This document shows positions 1 to 6,907 of a stretch of 64,000 bases of DNA, one piece after another (the first letter of the stretch is position 1; every line of letters begins with the position of its first letter). Origin of the DNA: Candidatus Methylomirabilota bacterium (GTDB lineage: Bacteria > Methylomirabilota > Methylomirabilia > Rokubacteriales > CSP1-6); assembly GCA_035315345.1 (NCBI GenBank), contig DATFYA010000215.1:28195-92194 (forward strand). The letters run 5' to 3'. The notes under the pieces were generated by a model. That model ran no database searches and was not told where the DNA came from. It saw nothing but the letters and a program-made list of their open reading frames with translations. The position numbers and the translations under genes were made by a program.

Positions 1-191
1 CCGACGCGCATCCGCTTCGTATGCAGCGCCGCGAGGGTGAGCGCGACGTACAGCTCGCGGAAGACCGACTGCGAGTCGGCCACCCCGAGCCAGTCGAAGC
101 CCTCGGCTTCCGCCTCGCGGCAGAGATCGCCGAAGCCGCCGAGCGACTCGGGCAGGAACACGATGCCGAACCGCGGGCGAGCGGGCGCCAT
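1..191 (-). CDS. LLM-class flavin-dependent oxidoreductase, N-terminal fragment
   Basis: The reverse strand reads from an ATG at 191 off the left edge of the window and gives about 63 residues beginning MAPARPRFGIVFLPES. A first beta strand ending in 'FGIVF', then 'EAEAEGFDWLGVADS' and 'LYVALTLAALHTKRMRVG', is the typical start of luciferase-like monooxygenases (F420- or FMN-dependent TIM barrels). Substrate cannot be told. The gene is divergent from the NIPSNAP gene at 296. The rest, including any cofactor-binding residues, is outside the window, so the assignment rests on the first strand and helix only. Confidence 0.7.
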   Translation of the reverse strand, partial: MAPARPRFGIVFLPESLGGFGDLCREAEAEGFDWLGVADSQSVFRELYVALTLAALHTKRMRV

Positions 192-200
192 GACCGTCAC

Positions 201-209
201 ACCCTAGCA
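201..209 (-). promoter_or_regulatory. Extended -10 promoter of the LLM oxidoreductase
   Basis: On the minus strand the sequence reads TGCTAGGGT, a TGn extended -10 element. Its end lies only 9 bases upstream of the ATG at 191, so a transcript starting about 7 bases downstream would have almost no leader. No Shine-Dalgarno sequence is visible before that ATG. The same TGCTAnnnT pattern occurs at 8495, 8540 and, as TGCTATCAT, at 31850. Confidence 0.35.
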
Positions 210-295
210 CCGGCGGCCGCTTGACGTCTCCGGAATCGGGGCGCAGACTTCCCGGGAGCCGGACCATCCTCGCGCGACATCGAAGGAGACCAGCG

Positions 296-913
296 ATGAT
301 CTACGAATTTCGTACTTACGCGCTCAAGCCCCGCAGCCTCGCCGAGGTGGAGAAGCGATTCGGGGAGGCGTACGAGTACCGGAAGAAGTACTCGCCGCTC
401 ACCGCCTTCTGGCACACCGAGATCGGTCCGTTGAACGAGATCATCCACGTGTGGGGCTACCGCGACCTGGCCGAGCGCGCCCGCGTCCGGGCCGAGGCGG
501 CCAAGGAGTCGAACTGGCCGCCCAAGATCCGCGACTTCGTCGTGGACCAGCAGGTGGAGGTGCTCACGCCGTTTGCCTTCGTGCCCGAGATCACCCCGGG
601 CACCATGGGTCCCATCTTCGAGATCCGCCGCTACAGCCTGACTCCCGGCTCGCTGCCCGGCGTGATGAAGCGCTGGGAGGGCGCGATCGGGGAGCGCGTC
701 AAGCTCTCGCCCCTGGTGCTGGCCGGCGGGATGGAGTTCGGCGGCGCGAACCGCTTCGTCCACATCTGGGCCTACAAGAGCATGGACCAGCGGCTGCAGG
801 TGCGGGAGCAGGCGCGCAAGGCCGGGGTCTGGCCCCCGCCGGGCGGCGGCGACGAGCTGCTGGCGCAGGAGACCAAGATCGTCATGCCCTCGGCCTTCTC
901 GCCGCTGCAGTAG
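296..913 (+). CDS. NIPSNAP family protein (two tandem domains)
   Basis: The 205-residue product has two related halves, each beginning with a strand of the form 'IYEFRTYALKPRSL' (residues 2-15) or 'IFEIRRYSLTPGSL' (about residues 106-119) and each containing a later 'HVWGY' or 'HIWAY' strand. This is the duplicated ferredoxin-like NIPSNAP fold. Bacterial members are small cytoplasmic proteins of unclear function, often found near degradation genes. The ATG at 296 is chosen over upstream in-frame codons because AAGGAG lies at 283-288. A VOC gene follows 14 bases downstream, suggesting a small operon with the next two genes. Confidence 0.8.
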   Translation: MIYEFRTYALKPRSLAEVEKRFGEAYEYRKKYSPLTAFWHTEIGPLNEIIHVWGYRDLAERARVRAEAAKESNWPPKIRDFVVDQQVEVLTPFAFVPEITPGTMGPIFEIRRYSLTPGSLPGVMKRWEGAIGERVKLSPLVLAGGMEFGGANRFVHIWAYKSMDQRLQVREQARKAGVWPPPGGGDELLAQETKIVMPSAFSPLQ

Positions 914-927
914 CGGAGCGCGCGCCC

Positions 928-1470
928 ATGCCGCCGACCAAGCTGGCGCACGTGGTGTTCCAGACCAACCGCAAGCAGGCGATGCAGGACTGGTACTGCG
1001 CGGTGCTGGGCGGCCGCGTGGTCTACGAGAACGCGCAGCTCGGCTTCGTGACGTACGACGACGAGCACCATCGCGTCGCGTTCATCGACTTCGGGCCCCT
1101 CGCCCCGCGGTCGACCGGCGGTGAGCTGATGGTGCGCGACACCGATCAGCCGGGCCTCCACCACGTGGCCTTCACCTTCGGCTCGATGGGCGAGCTGCTG
1201 GACACCTACACGCGCCTGAAGACGGATGGCGTGCGCCCGTTCCTGGCCATCAACCACGGGCCGACCACCTCCATGTATTACGCCGACCCCGACGGCAACC
1301 GGGTCGAGCTGCAGATCGACAACTTCGCGACCGTCGAGGAGGGCGAGGCCTGGATGCACTCGCCCGCGTTCGATCGCAACCCGATCGGCGTGGAGTTCGA
1401 TCCCGACGAGCTGGTGCGGAAGTTCGAGGCCGGCGTGCCGGTGGCCGAGCTGGTCGTCCGTGACGGCTGA
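928..1470 (+). CDS. VOC family protein (extradiol dioxygenase/glyoxalase fold)
   Basis: The 180-residue protein contains two betaalphabetabetabeta modules of the vicinal-oxygen-chelate fold. 'KLAHVVFQTN' opens module one, 'GLHHVAFTFGSMGEL' opens module two, and 'MYYADPDGNRVELQIDN' closes it. Potential metal ligands are His8, the His residues of 'LHHVAF' and the Glu in 'NRVELQ'. Such proteins are often ring-cleavage dioxygenases or isomerases; the substrate is not evident. The gene lies between NIPSNAP and a DinB-like gene and overlaps the latter by 11 bases, so these are probably co-transcribed. Confidence 0.8.
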   Translation: MPPTKLAHVVFQTNRKQAMQDWYCAVLGGRVVYENAQLGFVTYDDEHHRVAFIDFGPLAPRSTGGELMVRDTDQPGLHHVAFTFGSMGELLDTYTRLKTDGVRPFLAINHGPTTSMYYADPDGNRVELQIDNFATVEEGEAWMHSPAFDRNPIGVEFDPDELVRKFEAGVPVAELVVRDG

Positions 1471-1981
1471 GCCGCTGCCGCCGTCCGCGGTGGCCGCGCT
1501 GCTCGGCGCCGCCGCCACCATGATCCACGCCGAGATGGGAGCGCTCGCCCCGGACGCCCTCGAGTTCCATCCCGCCCCCGGGGAGTGGTGCGCGAAGGAG
1601 GTGCTCGGCCACCTCATCGAGTGCGAGCGGCGCGGCTTCTCCGGCCGCATCGCCGTCATCCTGGCCGGTGACACGCCCGCGCTCGAGGGGTGGGACCAGG
1701 AGGCGGTGGCGCGCGCCCGCCACGATTGCCGCCGCGACTGGTCGGCGCTCTACCGCGAGTTCCGCGACCTGCGCGACGCGAGCGTGACGCAGGTGGCGGG
1801 GCTCGCGCCTGCCGAGCTCGGGCGCGGCGGCGCGCACCCGAAGGTCGGGCTCCTCCGCGTGTCCGATCTGCTCCACGAGTGGGTGCACCACGATCGCAAC
1901 CACATCCGCCAGATGCTGGCCAACGTGCAGGCCTACGCGTGGCCCCACATGGGCAACGCGCAGCGCTTCTCGCTCCCCTGA
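1460..1981 (+). CDS. DinB-like (DUF664/YfiT-type) four-helix protein
   Basis: A GTG at 1460, inside the 3' end of the VOC gene, gives a 173-residue protein. The later first ATG would remove the first helix. Histidines that could bind a divalent metal are in 'VLGHLIECE' in the second helix and in 'HEWVHHDRNHIRQM' near the C terminus, the spacing typical of DinB/YfiT/mycothiol-transferase-like four-helix bundles. Members include thiol S-transferases and metal hydrolases. No substrate can be given. The 11-base overlap with the upstream gene indicates translational coupling. Confidence 0.7.
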   Translation: MTAEPLPPSAVAALLGAAATMIHAEMGALAPDALEFHPAPGEWCAKEVLGHLIECERRGFSGRIAVILAGDTPALEGWDQEAVARARHDCRRDWSALYREFRDLRDASVTQVAGLAPAELGRGGAHPKVGLLRVSDLLHEWVHHDRNHIRQMLANVQAYAWPHMGNAQRFSLP

Positions 1982-2010
1982 CCCCGCACCCCCGTCATCC
2001 GAGGACGACC

Positions 2011-3309
2011 ATGCCCGACACCACGACGCCCCGATCGACCGAAGAGACCCGACTGCTCGAGCGCGCCCGTCAGCGCCTGCCCGGCGGCGTGCTGGGGACC
2101 TCCCGCTACGCCGACGACGTGGGCTTCGTGGTCAAGCGCGGCCAGGGCTCCAAGATCTACGACGTGAGCGGCCGCGAGTACATCGACTACGTGATGGCCT
2201 CGGGCCCGCTGGTGCTGGGGCACGCCCATCCCGCGGTGGTGGCGGCGGTGCGCGAGCAGCTGGCCGGCGGCACGACCTACTTCATGGTGACCGAGCCGAT
2301 CATCGAGCTGGCCGAGGAGATCTGCCGCGCGGTGCCGTGCGCCGAGCAGGTGCGCTTCACCTCGACCGGCTCGGAGGCGACCTTCTTCGCCCTGCGGGTC
2401 GCGCGCACCGCGCGGCAGCGCGACAAGATCCTCAAGTTCGAGGGCGGCTATCACGGCGCCCACGACTACTCGATGATGTCGTCGGCGCCCCGCTCGCCGA
2501 AGGCGTTTCCGGCACCGGTGCCGGACTCCTCGGGCATCCCGCACGCGCTCGAGGACGAGGTCCTGGTCGCGCCCTACAACGACCTGGCCACCGTGGAGGG
2601 CATCGTGGCCACGCACGCCGACGAGCTGGCCGCGGTCATCATCGAGCCCTTCCAGCGGCTCATCCCGCCCCAGCCCGGGTTCCTGGCCGGGCTGCGCGAG
2701 ATCACGCGGCGCCACGGCGTGCTGCTGATCTTCGACGAGGTCGTCACCGGCTTCCGGCTGGCCTACGGCGGCGCGCAGGAGTACTACGGCGTGGTGCCGG
2801 ACATCGCCTGCGTGGGCAAGATCGTGGGCGGCGGCTTCCCGCTCGCCGCGGTGTGCGCCGCCGCCGACCTGATGCAGCCCTTCGACCCGGGGCGCGACGG
2901 CCGGGGCGAGTTCATCTCGCAGTCCGGCACGCTCAACGGCAACCCGATCGCCGCGGTCGCGGGTCTGGCCACCCTGGCCGAGCTACGCAAGCCGGGCGCC
3001 TACGAGCGGCTGCTCGGCACCGGGCGGAAGCTGATGACCGGCCTCGCCGAGATCGCGGCGCGTTCCGGCTTCGCCGCGCAGGTGGTGGGCGAGCCGGTGG
3101 TCTTCGATCTGCTGTTCACCGCCGAGCCGGTGACCGACTACCGCTCACTGCAGAAGGCGGACGGGGCGCGAGCCCGCGCCTTCACCACCGAGCTGATCAA
3201 GCGCGGCGTGGTCAAGAACACCCAGAAGATGTACATGTCGCTGGCCCACACCGACGCCGACGTCGCCACCACCCTCCAGGCCTGCGAAGACGCCCTGAAA
3301 GCGCTCTGA
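2011..3309 (+). CDS. Class III aminotransferase (glutamate-1-semialdehyde aminomutase-like)
   Basis: This 432-residue PLP enzyme shows the fold-type I class III landmarks: 'RFTSTGSEATFFALRVAR' for cofactor phosphate binding, 'FEGGYHGAHD', 'LIFDEVVTGFR' with the Asp that contacts the PLP nitrogen, and 'CVGKIVGGGFPL' with the Schiff-base lysine Lys270. Its closest family is the HemL group, but many homologues outside haem synthesis act on other amino or keto substrates. There is no haem gene nearby, so a role in haem synthesis is doubtful. The stop codon sits inside the first copy of a 17-bp tandem duplication, and an inverted-repeat element follows 18 bases later. Confidence 0.85.
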   Translation: MPDTTTPRSTEETRLLERARQRLPGGVLGTSRYADDVGFVVKRGQGSKIYDVSGREYIDYVMASGPLVLGHAHPAVVAAVREQLAGGTTYFMVTEPIIELAEEICRAVPCAEQVRFTSTGSEATFFALRVARTARQRDKILKFEGGYHGAHDYSMMSSAPRSPKAFPAPVPDSSGIPHALEDEVLVAPYNDLATVEGIVATHADELAAVIIEPFQRLIPPQPGFLAGLREITRRHGVLLIFDEVVTGFRLAYGGAQEYYGVVPDIACVGKIVGGGFPLAAVCAAADLMQPFDPGRDGRGEFISQSGTLNGNPIAAVAGLATLAELRKPGAYERLLGTGRKLMTGLAEIAARSGFAAQVVGEPVVFDLLFTAEPVTDYRSLQKADGARARAFTTELIKRGVVKNTQKMYMSLAHTDADVATTLQACEDALKAL

Positions 3310-3334
3310 CGGGGTCAGCGCTCTGACGGGGTCA
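3301..3334 (+). repeat. 17-bp tandem duplication spanning a gene end and a repeat end
   Basis: The 17 bases GCGCTCTGACGGGGTCA occur twice in immediate succession at 3301-3317 and 3318-3334. The unit contains the last two codons and stop of the aminotransferase plus the first seven bases (GGGGTCA) of the inverted-repeat element. The junction between gene and element has therefore been duplicated after, or during, insertion of the element. Confidence 0.85.
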
Positions 3335-3415
3335 GGTCTTGCATTACGACATTTTCGCCGCGTCAGGCGACAACGCCGCGCGTTCCGAAAATGTCGTAAT
3401 GCAAGACCTGACCCC
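3328..3415. repeat. Inverted-repeat element (copy A), 30-bp arms
   Basis: Bases 3328-3357 and 3386-3415 are perfect 30-bp inverted repeats. The outer ends read GGGGTCAGGTCTTGC and the arms end in ATTTTCG; a 28-base GC-rich centre lies between. The same arms recur at 22876-22925 and 61125-61210. Size and structure resemble REP/BIME or MITE-type non-autonomous elements, some of which are moved by Y1 transposases, but no transposase is in the window. Copy A lies between two co-directional genes, just after the aminotransferase stop, and its RNA would fold into a very strong hairpin. Confidence 0.85.
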
Positions 3416-3429
3416 GTGGTGACGACCCC

Positions 3430-4299
3430 ATGCTGAAGCTGGCGGAGTGCACGTGTCGGGAGGCGGCGCGGCTGGCGCGCGACGCGCGGGTGATCGTGCT
3501 GCTCCCGCTGGGCGCCGTCGAGCAGCACGGCCCCCACCTGCCGCTGCTGGTGGACTGGCTGGGCGCCGAGGAGCTGGCGCGCCACGTGGCGCCTCACCTG
3601 CGGCGCGCGGGCTATCGTCCGGTGCTGGCCCCGTCGCTGCCCTACGGGGCCAGCCCGCTGGCCGAGGCGTGGCCTGGCACCGTCTCGCTCTCCGTCGGCA
3701 CGCTCCGCCGCGTGATCGTGGACGTCGTCGGCAGCCTGGCCCGTCACGGCTTCCGTCGCTTCGTCCTCGCGAACTACCAGGCCGATCCCGGTCACCTGCG
3801 GGCGATGGCCGAGGCCAAGCGCGCGCTGACCCGGCCCGGCGCCCGGCGGCGGACGCGCGCCGGCGCGGGCCGCCTGCAGATCCTGTTCGCCGGCTTCAGC
3901 CCGGAAACGTCGAGCCTGGCCGCGATGCTCAACCCGGCGGTGCTGCGCCTGTCGCGGAGCCCGAACCCGCAGGGCGAGTGGCACGCGGGCGAGCTCGAGA
4001 CCGCGCTGGTGCTGGCCTGTCGTCCGCGCCTGGTGCGCCGAGCGCTGGCCCGCCGACTGCCGCCGGCCTGGGTGGACTTCCGCGGCGCGCTCGCGCGCGG
4101 CGCGCGGCGATTCGAGGAGATCGCGCCGGGCGGCGCCGGCTACTTCGGCTGGCCCGCGGCGGCGAAGGCGGCGACCGCGCGGCGCGTGCTGGCGCTGCGG
4201 GGCCGGCTGATGGCGCGCGAGATCCTTCGCGCGCTCGGACCCGCGCCGCGCGGGGGCCGACGGCCGAGTGGACGGGGCCGTTCGTCGCGACTAGACTAA
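3430..4299 (+). CDS. Creatininase-family protein with altered metal site
   Basis: The 289-residue protein has the creatininase N-terminal signature 'LLPLGAVEQHGPHLPLLVDW' (about residues 24-43), which supplies Glu, His and Asp metal ligands, and 'HAGELETAL' near residue 184. Family members are binuclear-metal amidohydrolases such as creatininase and MftE. The usual central motif (NGHGGN, or NGHYEN in creatininase), whose His and Glu complete the two metal sites, is replaced by 'NYQADPGHL' near residue 116. The C-terminal 30 residues are Arg/Gly-rich and may be disordered. It may be a diverged or inactive member. It starts 14 bases after repeat copy A. Confidence 0.65.
   Translation: MLKLAECTCREAARLARDARVIVLLPLGAVEQHGPHLPLLVDWLGAEELARHVAPHLRRAGYRPVLAPSLPYGASPLAEAWPGTVSLSVGTLRRVIVDVVGSLARHGFRRFVLANYQADPGHLRAMAEAKRALTRPGARRRTRAGAGRLQILFAGFSPETSSLAAMLNPAVLRLSRSPNPQGEWHAGELETALVLACRPRLVRRALARRLPPAWVDFRGALARGARRFEEIAPGGAGYFGWPAAAKAATARRVLALRGRLMAREILRALGPAPRGGRRPSGRGRSSRLD
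4269..4297 (+). promoter_or_regulatory. Predicted sigma-70 promoter of the Bax-inhibitor-1 gene
   Basis: TGGACG at 4269-4274 and TAGACT at 4292-4297 are separated by 17 bases, a reasonable -35/-10 pair. It lies inside the last codons of the creatininase-like gene and about 44 bases upstream of the ATG at 4341. This suggests that the membrane protein gene has its own promoter. Confidence 0.4.
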
Positions 4300-4340
4300 G
4301 GGACCGGATCCACCCACTCGCGCAGGCGGGAGGCACGACC

Positions 4341-5057
4341 ATGGCCGACTACCGGTTCAACCCAGACGCCACGGCTCCGATCACCGCGACGGCGGCGGCC
4401 GAGCAAGTGACCGCGTTTCTCCGAAAGGTCTATGGCTGGATGTTCGTCGGCCTGGGCATCACCGCGGTGGTCGCCTACCTGGTGGTGTCCTCGCCCGCGC
4501 TCGTACGGACGATCGCGTCGAACCAGGTCCTGTTCCTGGTGCTGATCCTGGCCGAGCTGGGCCTGGTCTTCTATCTCTCGGCGCGCGCGACCAGCCTGGC
4601 CCCGAACACCGCCGCCGGGCTCTTCGTGGTCTACTCGGCGCTGAACGGGGTGACCCTGTCGCTGATCCTGCTGATGTACACCGGGGCGTCGATCGCCACC
4701 ACCTTCATGATCACCGCCGGCATGTTCGGAGCCATGGCCCTGTTCGGCTCGACCACGAAGAGGAGTCTGGCCGGGTTCGGCCAGTTCCTGATGATGGGGT
4801 TGATCGGGCTGATCCTGGCGTCGATCGTGGGCATCTTCTGGCACAGCGAGGCGCTGCAGTTCCTGATCTCGGTGGTGGGCGTGGTCGTGTTCACCGGCCT
4901 CACCGCGTGGGACGCCCAGCGCCTGAAGGTGATGGCGCTGAGCATCCCGGGCGGCCAGCTGGGCTCCTACGCGATCGTCGGGGCCCTATCCCTCTACCTC
5001 AACTTCATCAACCTGTTCCTGATCCTGCTCCGCTTCCAGGGCAGTAGCCGCGACTAG
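4341..5057 (+). CDS. Bax inhibitor-1/YccA family membrane protein
   Basis: The 238-residue protein has a short polar N terminus, then about seven hydrophobic helices. The family-typical segments 'FLRKVYGWMFVGLGITAVVA', 'NGVTLSLILLMYT' and 'GLTAWDAQRLKVMA' are present; the last carries an Asp of the conserved C-terminal pair. BI-1/YccA/YbhL proteins are inner-membrane calcium-leak or protease-modulating proteins. GGGAGG at 4328-4333 supports the ATG at 4341. A GATGAAAA-loop hairpin follows directly after the stop and separates it from a convergent lipoprotein gene. Confidence 0.9.
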   Translation: MADYRFNPDATAPITATAAAEQVTAFLRKVYGWMFVGLGITAVVAYLVVSSPALVRTIASNQVLFLVLILAELGLVFYLSARATSLAPNTAAGLFVVYSALNGVTLSLILLMYTGASIATTFMITAGMFGAMALFGSTTKRSLAGFGQFLMMGLIGLILASIVGIFWHSEALQFLISVVGVVVFTGLTAWDAQRLKVMALSIPGGQLGSYAIVGALSLYLNFINLFLILLRFQGSSRD

Positions 5058-5082
5058 CGCTGGCTGATGAAAAAGCCGGCGC
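5057..5082 (+). terminator. Hairpin with GATGAAAA loop after the BI-1 gene
   Basis: Bases 5057-5065 (GCGCTGGCT) pair with 5074-5082 (AGCCGGCGC) in a 9-bp stem with one G-T pair, closing the eight-base loop GATGAAAA. It starts at the last base of the TAG stop and lies between convergent genes. There is no long U run on the plus strand; on the minus strand the hairpin contains TTTTT. It belongs to a set of four similar hairpins in the window (12104, 37819, 61799). Confidence 0.45.
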
Positions 5083-5084
5083 CG

Positions 5085-5318
5085 CTAGGGCGACTGCAGC
5101 GAGGCGGACTGGTACTCGCAGAAGCCCGGGATCAGGTTGCCGCGCCACCATCCGCCCCGGCGCTCGCACTGGGCCCGGAGCTCGGCGTCGGTGTACGTGG
5201 GCCCCTGGGGCATCGAGGCGCACCCCGACAAGAGGCCCAGCGCGGCGGCGCCCAGCAGTGCGCCAAGTAGAACGTTCTTCCCTCTGCGGCCGACCCTGCT
5301 CACCGTGACGGCAGTCAT
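5085..5318 (-). CDS. Small predicted lipoprotein, function unknown
   Basis: This 77-residue protein has a basic start, the hydrophobic stretch 'LLGALLGAAALGLLSGC' and a lipobox LSGC, so Cys33 would be lipidated and the mature part would be about 45 residues. The mature part contains 'AQCERRGGWWRGNLIPGFCEYQ', with two Cys that may form a disulfide. Similar small outer-membrane or periplasmic lipoproteins are common and uncharacterised. No functional neighbour is evident; it converges with the BI-1 gene and lies downstream of the Gfo/Idh/MocA gene on the same strand. Confidence 0.65.
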   Translation of the reverse strand: MTAVTVSRVGRRGKNVLLGALLGAAALGLLSGCASMPQGPTYTDAELRAQCERRGGWWRGNLIPGFCEYQSASLQSP

Positions 5319-5427
5319 CTTTACGCGCTCCTGATCCGCGGGCCCGTTCGGTCCGCGCCTTGTACGGGCACGTCGACACCATCGACCACGACTTCAACCG
5401 GCCCACCTCCCCCGGGGTTCCCGGGAC

Positions 5428-6408
5428 CTACCCGGCCAGGGCGTAGGCCTGGTCGATGAGCCGGACCGCCCGCAGGCAGTCGTGCACGCTGATCGGCGGG
5501 GCGGCCCCCCTCTGCCAGGCCTCGAGCGCGTCGCGGATCGCGGTGGCGTAGGGCGTCTCGATCTCGGTGCCCTTCTCCACCTCGTCGCCGCCGGCGCCGG
5601 CCAGTTTTAGGACGCCGTCCTTCAGGGTCAGGATTCCATCGCGGCCGGCCACTTTCCACTCGCCGTCGGTGCCCACGCGCGGGAAGGTGTTGCCGACCTC
5701 GATGGTGCCGAGGATCCCGCTGGCCGAGCGCAGCAGCGCGGAGGCGTAGTCCTCGACGCGCTGACCGTGCGCGCGCCGGCTGATCTGCGCGCCGGTCACC
5801 TGCGCGTCCTCGCCGGTCAGATAGAGGAACATGTCGAACCCGTGCGGGCCCAGGTTGCGCAGGCAGCCGCCGCCGGCCTCGGCGGGATCGAGCATCCACG
5901 CGCTGTCCCACCCCGGATAGCGCGCCGGGCCCGGACGGTTGACGCGGATATAGATGTGGGAGAGCGGCCCCAGGCGTCCCGACGCGATCAGGTCGCGGGC
6001 GCGGATCGCGAAGGGCTGGTAGCGCTGCGACAGCGGGACCGACACGAACGCGTTGAGCCGCGCCGCCTTGTCCGCGATGGACTGCACCTCCTGGGCGTTG
6101 ACGCCCATCGGCTTCTCCATCATGAACGGATAGCCCGCGTCGAGAAGGTCGTGCGCGATCGTGGCCATCTGACGATGGCGGCCGAGCGCGATCACGAAAT
6201 CCGGACGCGTCTCCTTCAGCATCCGGTGATAGTCGGTGAAGACCGGCGGATCTCCGACCTCGGCCGCGCGCTTGCGGACGAGGCTCGCGTCGCCGTCCTG
6301 CACGCCGACGAGCGCGACGTCCGGCATCGCGGCGAAGTGACGGAGATAGGCCGCGTCGTGCACCGCGTGCCAGTGACTGACCTCGATTCCGGCCACGCGA
6401 ATGGTCAT
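5428..6408 (-). CDS. Gfo/Idh/MocA family NAD(P)-dependent oxidoreductase
   Basis: The 326-residue protein starts with a Rossmann strand (MTIRVAGIEVSHWHAVHDA). The GxGxxG glycine motif is weak, with 'GIEVSHWH' in its place. It contains 'MMEKPMGVNAQEV' with the conserved catalytic EKP lysine near residue 97, and a C-terminal alpha/beta substrate domain. Family members oxidise sugars, inositols or related polyols. The start ATG at 6408 is followed by a typical strand, leaving no room for a longer N terminus. It is divergent from a small exported protein gene, with about 108 bases between them. Confidence 0.8.
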   Translation of the reverse strand: MTIRVAGIEVSHWHAVHDAAYLRHFAAMPDVALVGVQDGDASLVRKRAAEVGDPPVFTDYHRMLKETRPDFVIALGRHRQMATIAHDLLDAGYPFMMEKPMGVNAQEVQSIADKAARLNAFVSVPLSQRYQPFAIRARDLIASGRLGPLSHIYIRVNRPGPARYPGWDSAWMLDPAEAGGGCLRNLGPHGFDMFLYLTGEDAQVTGAQISRRAHGQRVEDYASALLRSASGILGTIEVGNTFPRVGTDGEWKVAGRDGILTLKDGVLKLAGAGGDEVEKGTEIETPYATAIRDALEAWQRGAAPPISVHDCLRAVRLIDQAYALAG

Positions 6409-6516
6409 GGCGTCCTCTCGACGAGTGTGTAAACTCCCGCGGCGCCTCCGGCGTCAGATCGGGCAGAGCAGCAAGGGCCGGAACCGGCCGACAATCCCGA
6501 TCCCCGGAGGGACCTC

Positions 6517-6843
6517 ATGAACGCAGTGTCCCGGTGCAGAAATGTCGCAGTGATCGGCATCGCCGCGCTGTCGTTGACCACGCCCGTCTTCGCGCAGGAG
6601 ACGCGCGTGGATCGCCGACAGGATCGGCAGGAGCAGCGCATCGACCGCGGCGTCGAGTCGGGCGCGCTGACCCCGCGCGAGACGCGGAGGCTCGAGCACG
6701 GCCAGCAGCGCGTGGAGAACGTCGAGACCCGGGCGCAGGCCGACGGCAAGATCACCGGCCGGGAGAAGGCGCGACTCGAGCATGCGCAGGACGTGCAGAG
6801 CAAGCGCATCTACCGTCAGAAGCACGACGGGCAGACCCGGTAG
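6517..6843 (+). CDS. Small exported charged repeat protein, function unknown
   Basis: The 108-residue precursor has a signal peptide ending 'TTPVFAQ' (cleavage likely after Ala25 or so). The mature part is highly charged, with two related units: 'RIDRGVESGALTPRETRRLE' and 'RAQADGKITGREKARLEHAQ'. Each has the pattern [RV]-x-x-[GA]-x-x-[SD]-G-x-[LI]-T-x-x-E, similar to a degenerate EF-hand-like loop followed by a helix. Proteins of this pattern are widespread, uncharacterised periplasmic proteins in GC-rich bacteria. CCGGAGGG at 6504-6511 supports the start. Confidence 0.7.
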   Translation: MNAVSRCRNVAVIGIAALSLTTPVFAQETRVDRRQDRQEQRIDRGVESGALTPRETRRLEHGQQRVENVETRAQADGKITGREKARLEHAQDVQSKRIYRQKHDGQTR

Positions 6844-6907
6844 CCGACACGCGACCGGGTGGCCGGACGCGGGTCCGGCCGCCCTCGCGCGGTCTCCCCC
6901 GATGCAT

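Noticed and set aside
2011..3309. Assignment of the class III aminotransferase as HemL
   Set aside because: The fold and lysine motif fit, but no haem gene adjoins and HemL-like sequences often have other substrates, so no symbol was given.
3328..3415. CRISPR-like or insertion-sequence interpretation of the inverted-repeat element
   Set aside because: There is no array of direct repeats with spacers, no transposase frame inside the element and no cas gene in the window.
3430..4299. Assignment of the creatininase homologue as mycofactocin protein MftE
   Set aside because: No MftA, MftB or MftC gene is nearby, and the metal-site motif conserved in MftE is absent. The PQQ operon is 46 kb away.
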